This document shows, piece after piece, positions 1 to 6,732 of a DNA stretch of 6,733 nucleotides (position 1 is the stretch's first letter; the number at the start of each line of letters is the position of its first letter). This DNA comes from Spirochaetota bacterium (GTDB lineage Bacteria; Spirochaetota; Spirochaetia; SZUA-6): assembly GCA_003641675.1 (NCBI GenBank), contig QNBI01000115.1, forward strand, positions 1 through 6,733. Direction: 5' to 3'. Under the pieces are notes generated by a model. It saw nothing but the letters and a program-made list of their open reading frames with translations. It had not been told where the DNA came from and searched no databases. The translations under genes were made by a program, and so were the position numbers.

Positions 1-55
1 CGTTAAATATTTAAGGCCTCTTAAGCAAATACTTTTGCAGAGCTAAATTAACGAT

Positions 56-1282
56 CTAAATAAAATTCTCTATATCAACCTCGTCTACTAATCCTTCTTT
101 TCTTCCTATAAGATAGGAGGCAAGCGATGCTGTAACAACATCCAGCAGTACACCTGCGCTTACCAGCAGGGGCATAACGGGCTTTAAAATGAGAAAGCCT
201 TCTTCCAGTCCTTTACCGTAGTACGCGCTCATCATAGACAGCGCAACGTAAACACCCATTCCGGGTACTGATATAAGGGCAAAAGAGGTAATTATGGAAA
301 ACCCTGCCACCCATAGGATCTGCATAAATGTAAGTTCAAGGCTGGAATACGAACGGAGTATTAATATAAAGGATACGCTTACAACTAATGCTGTGCCTGC
401 TCTTCCGAAAACTGCAAAGAGGGTATATACCGAGGAGCTGAGTCTCCGTTTTAAGCCTAGGTTCTCTTTGCCGTGTTTGGCCAGCATACCAAGCGATACA
501 TACTCATCGCCTGTTACAACGGCAGTTATTGCAGATGCCGTTGTGGCGTAGAGCCACTTGTAGGGGTTTATTTTTCCTCCCAGAAAGTAGAGAATAAGGG
601 GGAAAATACCAAAAATCATAATTACCAGATCAAAGGCAATAATAATTAACAGCTGTTTAAATATTTCAAGATTGTACAGCCTTACATAGAAAATCCTGGA
701 AGTTACAATGGCAATAATTCCAAGTGCAAAGAATTCCACAATTAGAGAATTACCGTGATAAAACACACGGGACAGAGAATCGAACACCTGAATAGCGGGT
801 CTTGTTATCTGTCTGTTAAAATCCAGGTTTATTCCTATAAAAAATGCAAGAATGTACAGCGGCAGAAGGAAAGAACCCGATTCAAGAAAGACCTTAAAAG
901 CATTTTTCGGGAAAATGTGAAAAAACACCTGCTGTGCGCTCAGTTTATTTAGAGAAGTTTGAGTTTCTATGATAATCGGCACTCTTTCCGGTGAGAAAAT
1001 TATAGCCGTTCCTATCCCGACAAGTACAAGCAGCACTGCAGAGAGAACTAAATAAATAACTATTTTTGAATAAACGGCAAACAGTTTTCTCTCGTGCCTT
1101 AATTCATAGGTACCCATGACAATAGAGAAAAAAACAAGCGGAAATATCGTATATCTTCCGATCTGTATAGAAAGCTTTGACAGGAAGTCAAAAATTAGTT
1201 TACTGGTGTCGCTTAAGGGAATAAAAATTCCAAGCAATATTCCAATTATCACCGCAATTAACAGTTTAAGCCACACCTTCAT
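56..1282 (-). CDS. Divergent dicarboxylate/cation symporter (SDF/DAACS) family membrane carrier
   Basis: This is an inner-membrane carrier of the glutamate/dicarboxylate:cation symporter fold. The 408 residues match the usual family length of about 400-450. The N-terminus is a strongly hydrophobic helix (residues 5-22), and further hydrophobic segments lie near 45-57, 73-97, 137-152, 183-200, 208-235 and 298-309. Family landmarks are recognisable but altered. The TM7 motif NMDGT reads GRAGT (293-297), the HP2 tip reads SVPGMG (338-343), and the serine-rich HP1 tip is replaced by TGDEY (257-261). In TM8 only the first aspartate (D381) remains; by alignment to GltPh, R397, T398, N401 and D405 become T, A, A and I. 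The fold is known from the family. The substrate and the coupling ion cannot be inferred and are unlikely to be glutamate with sodium. The start is supported by AGGAGG 8 bases upstream. It is transcribed divergently from the DUF89 gene. Confidence 0.85.
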   Translation of the reverse strand: MKVWLKLLIAVIIGILLGIFIPLSDTSKLIFDFLSKLSIQIGRYTIFPLVFFSIVMGTYELRHERKLFAVYSKIVIYLVLSAVLLVLVGIGTAIIFSPERVPIIIETQTSLNKLSAQQVFFHIFPKNAFKVFLESGSFLLPLYILAFFIGINLDFNRQITRPAIQVFDSLSRVFYHGNSLIVEFFALGIIAIVTSRIFYVRLYNLEIFKQLLIIIAFDLVIMIFGIFPLILYFLGGKINPYKWLYATTASAITAVVTGDEYVSLGMLAKHGKENLGLKRRLSSSVYTLFAVFGRAGTALVVSVSFILILRSYSSLELTFMQILWVAGFSIITSFALISVPGMGVYVALSMMSAYYGKGLEEGFLILKPVMPLLVSAGVLLDVVTASLASYLIGRKEGLVDEVDIENFI

Positions 1283-1290
1283 GGGAATTT

Positions 1291-1296
1291 CCTCCT
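1291..1296 (-). promoter_or_regulatory. Shine-Dalgarno site of the SDF-family carrier
   Basis: The minus strand reads AGGAGG here, 8 bases before the ATG at 1282. This is a full consensus site and it fixes the start of the carrier gene. Confidence 0.85.
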
Positions 1297-1321
1297 ATGG
1301 ACTATTCTTAAGTATTATGCA

Positions 1322-1350
1322 ACAATAAAACATTAATTCTTTGCAGTCAA
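1322..1350 (-). promoter_or_regulatory. Putative sigma-70 promoter of the SDF-family carrier
   Basis: On the minus strand TTGACT (1350-1345) is followed after 17 bases by TATTGT (1327-1322). Spacing and the -35 box are near consensus, and the resulting leader would contain the AGGAGG site. This is a pattern match only. Confidence 0.4.
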
Positions 1351-1359
1351 TTGATGCAG
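1342..1359. repeat. TGCAG direct repeat flanking an 8-bp palindrome in the divergent intergenic region
   Basis: TGCAG, the perfect palindrome TCAATTGA, and TGCAG again lie side by side, covering the putative -35 box of the minus-strand carrier. It could be a regulator site shared by the two divergent genes, but such a short pattern may be chance in AT-rich DNA. Confidence 0.25.
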
Positions 1360-1393
1360 ACACCAATAAATTCTATTTTATAAAGGCTTAATT

Positions 1394-2668
1394 ATGATAA
1401 AAAAGGCTCCCCCTCCCATTAGTACGGGTGATCCGGATTCTTTTGCTTACAGAACAATATATCTGAGGAAACCTCTTATAATAAATCAGGTAATTGAGAA
1501 TAATACTTTAAAAGATACAGAAATTCGAAATTTAATTAATTTTAAGAATGATATCCGCCGGGGAGTAATCACGGACCCATTCACCAGTGGTAATCCCCAG
1601 GGAGACTGCCCGGAAACTTCACCTCTTCTCGACAGGGGAGAGATAAATACCTGGAAAACAGAAATTAAAAAGTATTCCGGCAAAAGCTGGTTCGAAATTC
1701 CCTGGTACTTTGCAGAGGCGTACTTTTATCTTAGGCTTCTAATTACTTATGGATACTACTCTCCTAAATCTCATAACTACATGAAAGACCCCTTTGAACC
1801 ACTTAAAAAGAAGGAACTTCATGCCGAAACAGGCGTAATAGACATATTAAAGGGTATTCTCGATATTGTAGGAGATATGGAAAACTCCAATGAACACAGT
1901 TCCGGAAAAACAAACCGGGGAGAAATACTAAAAACTCTTATTCTCTTTTCCCTCTGGGGAAACCGAATAGACCTAAGCAACTACCATATTGCCCAAAAGA
2001 GCAAAGGCGATACATTAATACCGCAGAGCAATAATATCATAATTGATAATTCCGAAGAGCTGCTTCAAAAATTTATGAATGCGGACAGAATAGATTTTAT
2101 CCTGGACAACACAGGTCAGGAGCTGGTATGTGACCTTGCATTAATACGTTATCTATTTAATTTAAACAGAGATAAAAGATACTTTCAAATAGTTCTGCAT
2201 GTAAAAAAGGCTCCTTTTTTTATTTCCGATACAATGAAAAAGGATATAGATACGGTTCTAAGAGCATTCGCAGAGCCTACACAGGAGAGGATAAGAAATT
2301 TCGGAGAGTTTTTTTCGGAACTCCTGGATTCGGGAAAACTTAAAATCATGGAGCACTACTTCTGGAACGGACCTTTACATTTCCCGGATATGCCGGATGA
2401 TATTCACCGGTCTTTAAAACTTTCCGGCCTTACAGTGATAAAGGGCGATGCAAATTACAGGAGACTTTTATCCGACAGGAAATGGAAGGTGTGGGAGTCT
2501 ATGAAAGAGATTACAGACTATTTTCCTGCCTCCTTTGCAGTCCTGCGCACTATGAAGAGTGAAATAGCTGTTGATATTAAACGTGAACAGGCAAAGTCTC
2601 TCTTTAATGAGGATAGAGACTGGATGGTAAACGGTAAACGCGGAATTATTCAGCTTATAGAAAAGTAG
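1394..2668 (+). CDS. DUF89 / ARMT1-like damage-control phosphatase
   Basis: This 424-residue cytosolic protein belongs to the DUF89 family, in the group that contains ARMT1 and yeast YMR027W. Those are divalent-metal-dependent phosphatases active on sugar phosphates such as fructose 1-phosphate, and are thought to remove damaged or excess phosphometabolites. The diagnostic motifs appear in the family order: LWGNRIDLS (187-195), the metal-site motif DNTGQEL (238-244) with D247, HVKKAPFFISD (269-279), KGDANYR (350-356) with D361, and LRTMKSE (384-390) with K388, which matches the conserved phosphate-binding lysine region. No catalytic residue looks lost, and the length is normal. The first about 60 residues, with PPPISTGDPDSFAYRT, also resemble bacterial members. 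The start is supported by AAAGG 7 bases upstream. It is followed after 87 bases by the iolN-like gene, which seems to have its own operator. The physiological substrate is unknown; a sugar phosphate from the neighbouring catabolism is a guess. Confidence 0.85.
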   Translation: MIKKAPPPISTGDPDSFAYRTIYLRKPLIINQVIENNTLKDTEIRNLINFKNDIRRGVITDPFTSGNPQGDCPETSPLLDRGEINTWKTEIKKYSGKSWFEIPWYFAEAYFYLRLLITYGYYSPKSHNYMKDPFEPLKKKELHAETGVIDILKGILDIVGDMENSNEHSSGKTNRGEILKTLILFSLWGNRIDLSNYHIAQKSKGDTLIPQSNNIIIDNSEELLQKFMNADRIDFILDNTGQELVCDLALIRYLFNLNRDKRYFQIVLHVKKAPFFISDTMKKDIDTVLRAFAEPTQERIRNFGEFFSELLDSGKLKIMEHYFWNGPLHFPDMPDDIHRSLKLSGLTVIKGDANYRRLLSDRKWKVWESMKEITDYFPASFAVLRTMKSEIAVDIKREQAKSLFNEDRDWMVNGKRGIIQLIEK

Positions 2669-2696
2669 AAAAAGAAGTAAATTTAAAAAAATTGTA

Positions 2697-2726
2697 TTGC
2701 AGATATTGCAAACGTTTTCATTTTAT
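2697..2726 (+). promoter_or_regulatory. Possible promoter of the iolN-like gene, spanning the LacI-type operator
   Basis: TTGCAG (2697-2702) and TTTTAT (2721-2726) are spaced by 18 bases; an overlapping TATAGT lies at 2724-2729. Both boxes are weak. Transcription would begin near 2733, which leaves a leader of about 20 bases carrying the AGGAGG site. The operator would sit between the two boxes, a classical repression geometry. Confidence 0.3.
2707..2720 (+). promoter_or_regulatory. LacI-family operator (TGCAAACGTTTTCA)
   Basis: The 14 bases fit the LacI/GalR-family operator pattern TGNAANCGNTTNCA at all ten fixed positions, with the central CG at 2713-2714. The site is 36 bases upstream of the translation start of the iolN-like gene and inside its likely promoter. 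This points to control by a LacI-family regulator encoded outside the window, or by a CcpA-like global regulator, since cre sites share this pattern. I saw no second copy by eye. Confidence 0.7.
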
Positions 2727-2742
2727 AGTAAGTTATGCAACC

Positions 2743-2748
2743 AGGAGG
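2743..2748 (+). promoter_or_regulatory. Shine-Dalgarno site that sets the iolN start at 2756
   Basis: AGGAGG is followed after 7 bases by the ATG at 2756. The upstream in-frame ATG at 2735 precedes this site and has no ribosome-binding site of its own, so it is not the start. Confidence 0.85.
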
Positions 2749-2755
2749 ATATAAA

Positions 2756-3865
2756 ATGAGTAGTAAATGGATTACCACAAACTATCCGGAGATTGTCTTT
2801 GAAGACAGTTCTGTCGGACGGTTAAAGAAAGAAATTTGGGATTTATCCGAGGAAGAGATAGATAAACTCTTAAAGGATTATGAAGTTCCTTCCCCTTCCG
2901 AACTTGGGAAAGCGGGTTCCTACATACAGAATACTCCGAGGGTAAAATGTATAGAGAAAAGGAAGAAAAACGATATAGTATTTCTTCCTGTCGGCTGCAC
3001 GGAGAATCACGGGATACATGCAAATTCCGGTCTTGATACATTTATGGTTACCCAGATAGTCGAAGCTGTAAGGCGATATACTGCTAAACAAGGAAAAGAA
3101 GTCAACCTCGCCCTTCCGCCTTTAAACTACGGAGGGCATCCATACCACCACATGGGAATGCCGGGAACTGTAATAATACCGACGGAAACCGTAGAAGAGA
3201 TGCTTATATATACAATGCTGGGTCTGTGGAACGACGGCTACAGAAAGATTATAATTATAAACAATCATGGCCAGCTCTGGATGCTTGAATCTGCCCTGCA
3301 CGAATTTATGAAGAGATTTCAGCTTCCCGGAATATTCCAGGTTCTGGACTGGCATAGAGCCGTGCGCGAATTCTTTATTCCCGTTGACAGGCCGGACAGC
3401 CTTGAAACAACATTCGTTCATGCCGATGAGAGTGAAACTTCCGTAGGACTTCTCATGTTTAAAGACATGATTGACATGAGTGTCGTAAAGGATGCCTGGG
3501 GTGAATCTTTTCTACCGGGAGGCCACTTCGATACTTCGGTGGACCCATGGAGGAGGCCTCATAGATGGTCCGAAGGTGAAGGCCATTTTGCAATAGAAAG
3601 AGTGGCTACCCCGGAAGGCGTTGTCGGTACACCGAGCAAGGCCACTGCAAGAAAGGCGAAACGTCCTATTGCGGCCATTTTAAAGTATCTTACACTTGTT
3701 ATAGATGAAATACTTGAAGTTTTCCCCGCAGGGGTCGTGCCGCCGGTGGAAAAGGTTACACTTCGGACAGCAAAAGAGATGGAACCCTTTCTTAAAGAAC
3801 CTTTAAGCCCGGGATGGAAATCTGTGTACGAACTCCCTAAAATAGGTCCATTTACAAAGGGATAA
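2756..3865 (+). CDS. iolN: Creatininase-family hydrolase, probable 3-dehydro-scyllo-inosose hydrolase
   Basis: This 369-residue cytosolic metal-dependent hydrolase belongs to the creatinine amidohydrolase superfamily. It most resembles IolN, which in the Thermotoga-type inositol pathway opens the ring of the diketone made by oxidising scyllo-inosose. Metal-site elements are visible, numbered from the ATG at 2756: the E83/H85 pair in TENHG, D94 in GLDTF, H171 in NNHGQ, and H222 with E225/E227 in HADESETS. The protein is longer than classical creatininases (about 260 residues). The extra parts are an N-terminal arm (1-70) and a C-terminal region with WRRPHRWSEGEGHFA (265-279) and LKYLTL (309-314), which I recall as typical of the IolN group. 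The gene follows a LacI-type operator. A dehydrogenase, now a pseudogene, began 3 bases after its stop, so the two formed an operon. Family assignment is firm; the exact substrate is inferred by resemblance from memory. No IolG, IolM, IolO or kinase gene is present in the window. Confidence 0.75.
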   Translation: MSSKWITTNYPEIVFEDSSVGRLKKEIWDLSEEEIDKLLKDYEVPSPSELGKAGSYIQNTPRVKCIEKRKKNDIVFLPVGCTENHGIHANSGLDTFMVTQIVEAVRRYTAKQGKEVNLALPPLNYGGHPYHHMGMPGTVIIPTETVEEMLIYTMLGLWNDGYRKIIIINNHGQLWMLESALHEFMKRFQLPGIFQVLDWHRAVREFFIPVDRPDSLETTFVHADESETSVGLLMFKDMIDMSVVKDAWGESFLPGGHFDTSVDPWRRPHRWSEGEGHFAIERVATPEGVVGTPSKATARKAKRPIAAILKYLTLVIDEILEVFPAGVVPPVEKVTLRTAKEMEPFLKEPLSPGWKSVYELPKIGPFTKG

Positions 3866-3868
3866 ACC

Positions 3869-4742
3869 ATGTAATTGGAAGGCAACCGGTTGGTCAGTTA
3901 ATCGAGCCTGGGAGGGAAGGATACGTTGAACATCATAGATATCACAAGGGAACGAAAAAGGGAATCTGCTACGATGAGGCTTTAAATAACGAAGGGACAT
4001 ATTATTTGGCTAAGTTGGGTTAATTTGTATAAATTCTGCCAATTTACTATTATGAGGGCAGGATAAATTGAACTTGTATACGTTGAGTTCTCATCCAGCC
4101 CGAAAAATCCCGAAATTTTGTGGCGAAATATACTCTGGAAAAGAGCTTTCCCGTTATATGTAATAAACCGCTTACAATAAATGTCGAAGAGACAAGAGAG
4201 CTGACTCTGCCTGCAGAATCCAAATCACTGCCATTTGCTATTACCTATGTATATTCCGGTTATCCCATGGACAAAGAGGCAAGGGCCCGTATTCTATGGG
4301 GTGATTTTGGGAAAATAAGAAAGATTAAAGCCACATATACCCGGGTAGATCTCTCAATATTTCGGGAAGCAGAGAAACAGAAAGCCTCTCTGGAAACTGG
4401 AACCAGAGAAAAGTGGGAAAGCAGGTAGTATAGGAACCTAACAGCCTTGTATTAAAGGGTGCGGCAGGCCTTCCGAACAATTAAAAACCGGTTTAAATTC
4501 GCCAGCAGTAGAGGCGGATACCCTGGCAGCAACGATTCTTCCTGCTTGCCATCCGGAAGGCTTTATAGAGGCATTTGCGAATATTTACAGAGGGTTTGTA
4601 TGTACCGTTAGAAGGGATCTGTTAAAGGCCCGTAAACTGCAGTGTCCCCGATTATCCGGAAATTAACGACTACGTTGCAGGCATGGCCTTTATCGAAGCT
4701 GCACTGCAGAGCACCGAAGCAAAGAAATGGCTAAAGTTTAAA
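3869..4742 (+). pseudogene. Decayed Gfo/Idh/MocA-family dehydrogenase, second gene of the iolN operon
   Basis: This is a broken NAD(P)-dependent sugar or cyclitol dehydrogenase. AAAGGGA at 3856-3862, inside the end of iolN, lies 6 bases before an ATG at 3869, but the next codon is TAA. The coding trace continues in another frame from 3871 to the stop at 4021-4023; it contains GREGYVEHHRYH and ALNNEGTYYLAKLG, like the Rossmann N-terminus. IELVYVEFSSSPKNPEI (4067-4117) and then AKYTLEKSFPVICNKPLT (from 4123) lie in two different frames and represent the TPNH...AK..LE.G..V.CDKPL region. QKAS then continues, after one extra base near 4390, as WKLEPEKSGKAGSIGT (4391-4435), followed by a stop. The middle domain is mostly missing. 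The C-terminus resumes with HPEGFIEAFANIYRGFVCTV (from 4550) and, after another shift near 4630-4645, DYPEINDYVAGMAFIEAAL to WLKF (4650-4739). About 874 bases remain of an expected about 1.1 kb. The dead gene's end overlaps the convergent GH31 stop. Confidence 0.85.
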
Positions 4743-6719
4743 TCCGCTGAAAAGCTCTTTAAAGTTGGATTTTTCCCGATAAAAAACCGGGGGCTGTCCT
4801 ATAGGTGCATCAATTAATACCCATCCTTGAGAATATTTCTTTCCTGACCAGAGATGAATCCATGAATCGTCTGGCAGATATAATTTCCATTTCCTTTTAT
4901 TTTTCTTATACACCGGAGCTACCATAAGGTCTCTTCCGAATAAGTACTGATAAGCCAATTTCGCCGTTTCCCCGTCGTTCTGGTAATGAAGCATAGGATG
5001 GCGGATGGCGGGTATGCCGGATAAATAGTACTCTTCTATAGTATATTTTCTGTATGGTTTTAATTTTACAAATAGTGACGACATGTTCGAAACAGCTTTA
5101 AGTGTTTCATTATCAGAATCAAACTGCCAATTATCAGCAGGCCTATTCCCTTCATGGCTTCTCATAACAGGAGTGAATACAGAATATTCAAGCCATCTTA
5201 AAAAGAGTTCTTTCGAACGGCGGATCCATGCTATTGCAGTAAAGCCCGCAATTTCGCTGTGAGTGAGGCCTATTCCGATAAATCCGCAGGAAATACCGGC
5301 TAAAACTGCAGAAGCAAGACCGTCATCCATACTCCAGTTTGTAAGCTGATCCCCTGCCCAGAGAAGAGGTGAATATTTTGATATTCCTGTGAATCCCGCA
5401 CGTGAAAAAAATACGATATCATCCTGTTTGCCAGACTCTACAATAACCTCGTAATTAACCTTAGCCCACAGGGTTGGGTAGAGGTTATGTACAATCCGGG
5501 AATCCTCTCCGGACTTAGTAATGCTGTCAGCGGGAAGATACTCGCCGAAATCGCTCATCCACCCTGATATTCCGATATCTATAAGGTTTTCCTTAATAAC
5601 TCTTTTAACCCAGTCCACAGCTTCCGGGTTTGTAAGGTCTATAATAGCGGCAGGAAAGGTTGTAATATCTACATAGTAATCTTTTCCTGTTTTATCTTTT
5701 ATACAGTAGCCTTTCTTCTGTGCCTCTCTGTAGAGTTCGCCTTCCAGTGCAAGATAGGGGTTTATATAGGCTAAGAATTTGATATTATTTTGCTTTAGTT
5801 TCTTAATAGTCTCCGGCAGATCAGGGTATAATTTCTTATTGTAGTGCCAGTCCCACATTAGCTGACTTCCGAATTTTGTAATTCTTTTACCAACCCAATC
5901 CTGCACCCAGAGTCCTGTGATTTTAATTCCATTTTCCTGTGCGATTTTTAGTTTTTTTTCTATTACCTCTGTCCCGCCCTGTAATCCCAGGATTAGTCCA
6001 TCATTTACCCAGTCGGGAATTCTCGGCTGCCTTCCTAAGAAATCAGATAGGTCAGTTACTGTATCGAGAAGGTTATCCTTGACACTGAAGGTTATTTTTT
6101 TAGGAATTTCCCAGAAGATAAGGTTGTGGTAGTTTTTATCACGAAAATCGAGTTCTCCGTAAGCTGTTTCATCTGCATGGTAAAAATAATTTTTGGTAGA
6201 AACAAAAGTAGGCTGGGGGAAATAGGTTGTATACCATGCACCTCCTGCATGTGAATGGATATTCATAAGCAGCGTTATCAAATCTTTTCCTCTTCCCACT
6301 CCCTGTTCCTGTGTCCATATTGGAAACTTCTTTCCTTTAAGGTTTAGTGTGGAATACTGCTCTCCGCTACCGAAAATTATTTCATCCTCATAGGCGAGGA
6401 AGTGAATCCAGAAACGGTTATGAGAACCTGTTTCGGTAAATGAGAGTACAAGTCTGCCTTCTTGCTCTTCTGCTTTTACAGTGATTCCTTCTAAAAAATT
6501 AATTTCTAATTCATTATCTGATACTTGCCTAATTGTGAAATTTCTGCATGCTGTTTTTTCTATTATTCTGTCTTTTATTTTATAGTTTCCATGTGACTGA
6601 GAAACTTGAGGTCTCCCGTTACCAATTTCAATACAGGGATTCCTGCTTGAATGATTAATAACAGTAATACCTTTGTAATTTAGAGTAAAACTATTTTTAT
6701 CCTGATTAATGTTAATCAT
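4731..6719 (-). CDS. GH31 alpha-glycosidase, YihQ sulfoquinovosidase-like, with altered sulfonate pocket
   Basis: This 662-residue retaining alpha-glycosidase is close in length and motifs to E. coli YihQ (about 680). An N-terminal beta-sandwich (about 1-225, with FPIWTQEQGVGR at 132-143) is followed by the TIM barrel (about 235-560) and a C-terminal beta-sandwich. The catalytic nucleophile is D390 in WMSDFGEYLP (YihQ D405), and the acid/base is D457 in WAGDQ (YihQ D472). H522 in MRSHEGNRP is also kept. YihQ binds the sulfonate through a Q-Q-R-W-Y set (Q262, Q288, R301, W304, Y508). Here the matching residues are Q247, Q273, Q286, W289 and F493, so the arginine and tyrosine are lost while catalysis looks intact. 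No signal peptide is visible, so a cytosolic location is likely. GGGAG lies 8 bases upstream of the ATG. The gene converges on the dehydrogenase pseudogene; its own promoter is beyond the window edge. It may act on a neutral alpha-glucoside or glucosyl-polyol rather than a sulfoquinovoside. The family call is firm and the substrate is open. Confidence 0.9.
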   Translation of the reverse strand: MININQDKNSFTLNYKGITVINHSSRNPCIEIGNGRPQVSQSHGNYKIKDRIIEKTACRNFTIRQVSDNELEINFLEGITVKAEEQEGRLVLSFTETGSHNRFWIHFLAYEDEIIFGSGEQYSTLNLKGKKFPIWTQEQGVGRGKDLITLLMNIHSHAGGAWYTTYFPQPTFVSTKNYFYHADETAYGELDFRDKNYHNLIFWEIPKKITFSVKDNLLDTVTDLSDFLGRQPRIPDWVNDGLILGLQGGTEVIEKKLKIAQENGIKITGLWVQDWVGKRITKFGSQLMWDWHYNKKLYPDLPETIKKLKQNNIKFLAYINPYLALEGELYREAQKKGYCIKDKTGKDYYVDITTFPAAIIDLTNPEAVDWVKRVIKENLIDIGISGWMSDFGEYLPADSITKSGEDSRIVHNLYPTLWAKVNYEVIVESGKQDDIVFFSRAGFTGISKYSPLLWAGDQLTNWSMDDGLASAVLAGISCGFIGIGLTHSEIAGFTAIAWIRRSKELFLRWLEYSVFTPVMRSHEGNRPADNWQFDSDNETLKAVSNMSSLFVKLKPYRKYTIEEYYLSGIPAIRHPMLHYQNDGETAKLAYQYLFGRDLMVAPVYKKNKRKWKLYLPDDSWIHLWSGKKYSQGWVLIDAPIGQPPVFYREKSNFKELFSGFKL

Positions 6720-6727
6720 TCTATTAA

Positions 6728-6732
6728 CTCCC
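6728..6732 (-). promoter_or_regulatory. Shine-Dalgarno site of the GH31 gene
   Basis: The minus strand reads GGGAG 8 bases before the ATG at 6719. It supports this start and shows the gene is complete even though the window ends just upstream. Confidence 0.75.

Noticed and set aside
11..24. TTAAG-GCCT-CTTAA inverted repeat downstream of the carrier gene as a terminator
   Set aside because: The stem is only 5 base pairs, mostly A-T, and no run of T follows on the minus strand.
294..952. Short plus-strand open frames inside the carrier gene
   Set aside because: They are antisense to a full-length family member with a strong start, and have no ribosome-binding sites or recognisable motifs.
1351..1379. 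TTGATG, 17 bases, TATTTT as a promoter for the DUF89 gene
   Set aside because: Transcription would start near 1386 and leave out the AAAGG ribosome-binding site at 1382-1386, so the match is probably chance in AT-rich DNA.
2735..2755. In-frame ATG at 2735 as the start of the iolN-like gene
   Set aside because: It lies before AGGAGG at 2743-2748, which is correctly spaced for the ATG at 2756, and it would fall at about the predicted transcription start.
4120..4428. A 102-codon open frame with a GTG start that could be called as a small gene
   Set aside because: Its translation is an internal piece of the Gfo/Idh/MocA family (CNKPLT region). The matching upstream and downstream parts lie in other frames on both sides, and it has no ribosome-binding site.
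4743..4818. Extension of the dehydrogenase relic past WLKF into the convergent gene
   Set aside because: The frame stays open to a stop at 4816-4818, but family members end at this WLKF-like point and the extra codons are antisense to the conserved GH31 C-terminus.
5917..6132. 71-codon open frame antisense to the GH31 gene
   Set aside because: It lies fully within a well-supported gene, has no family resemblance that I can see, and is a frame shadow.
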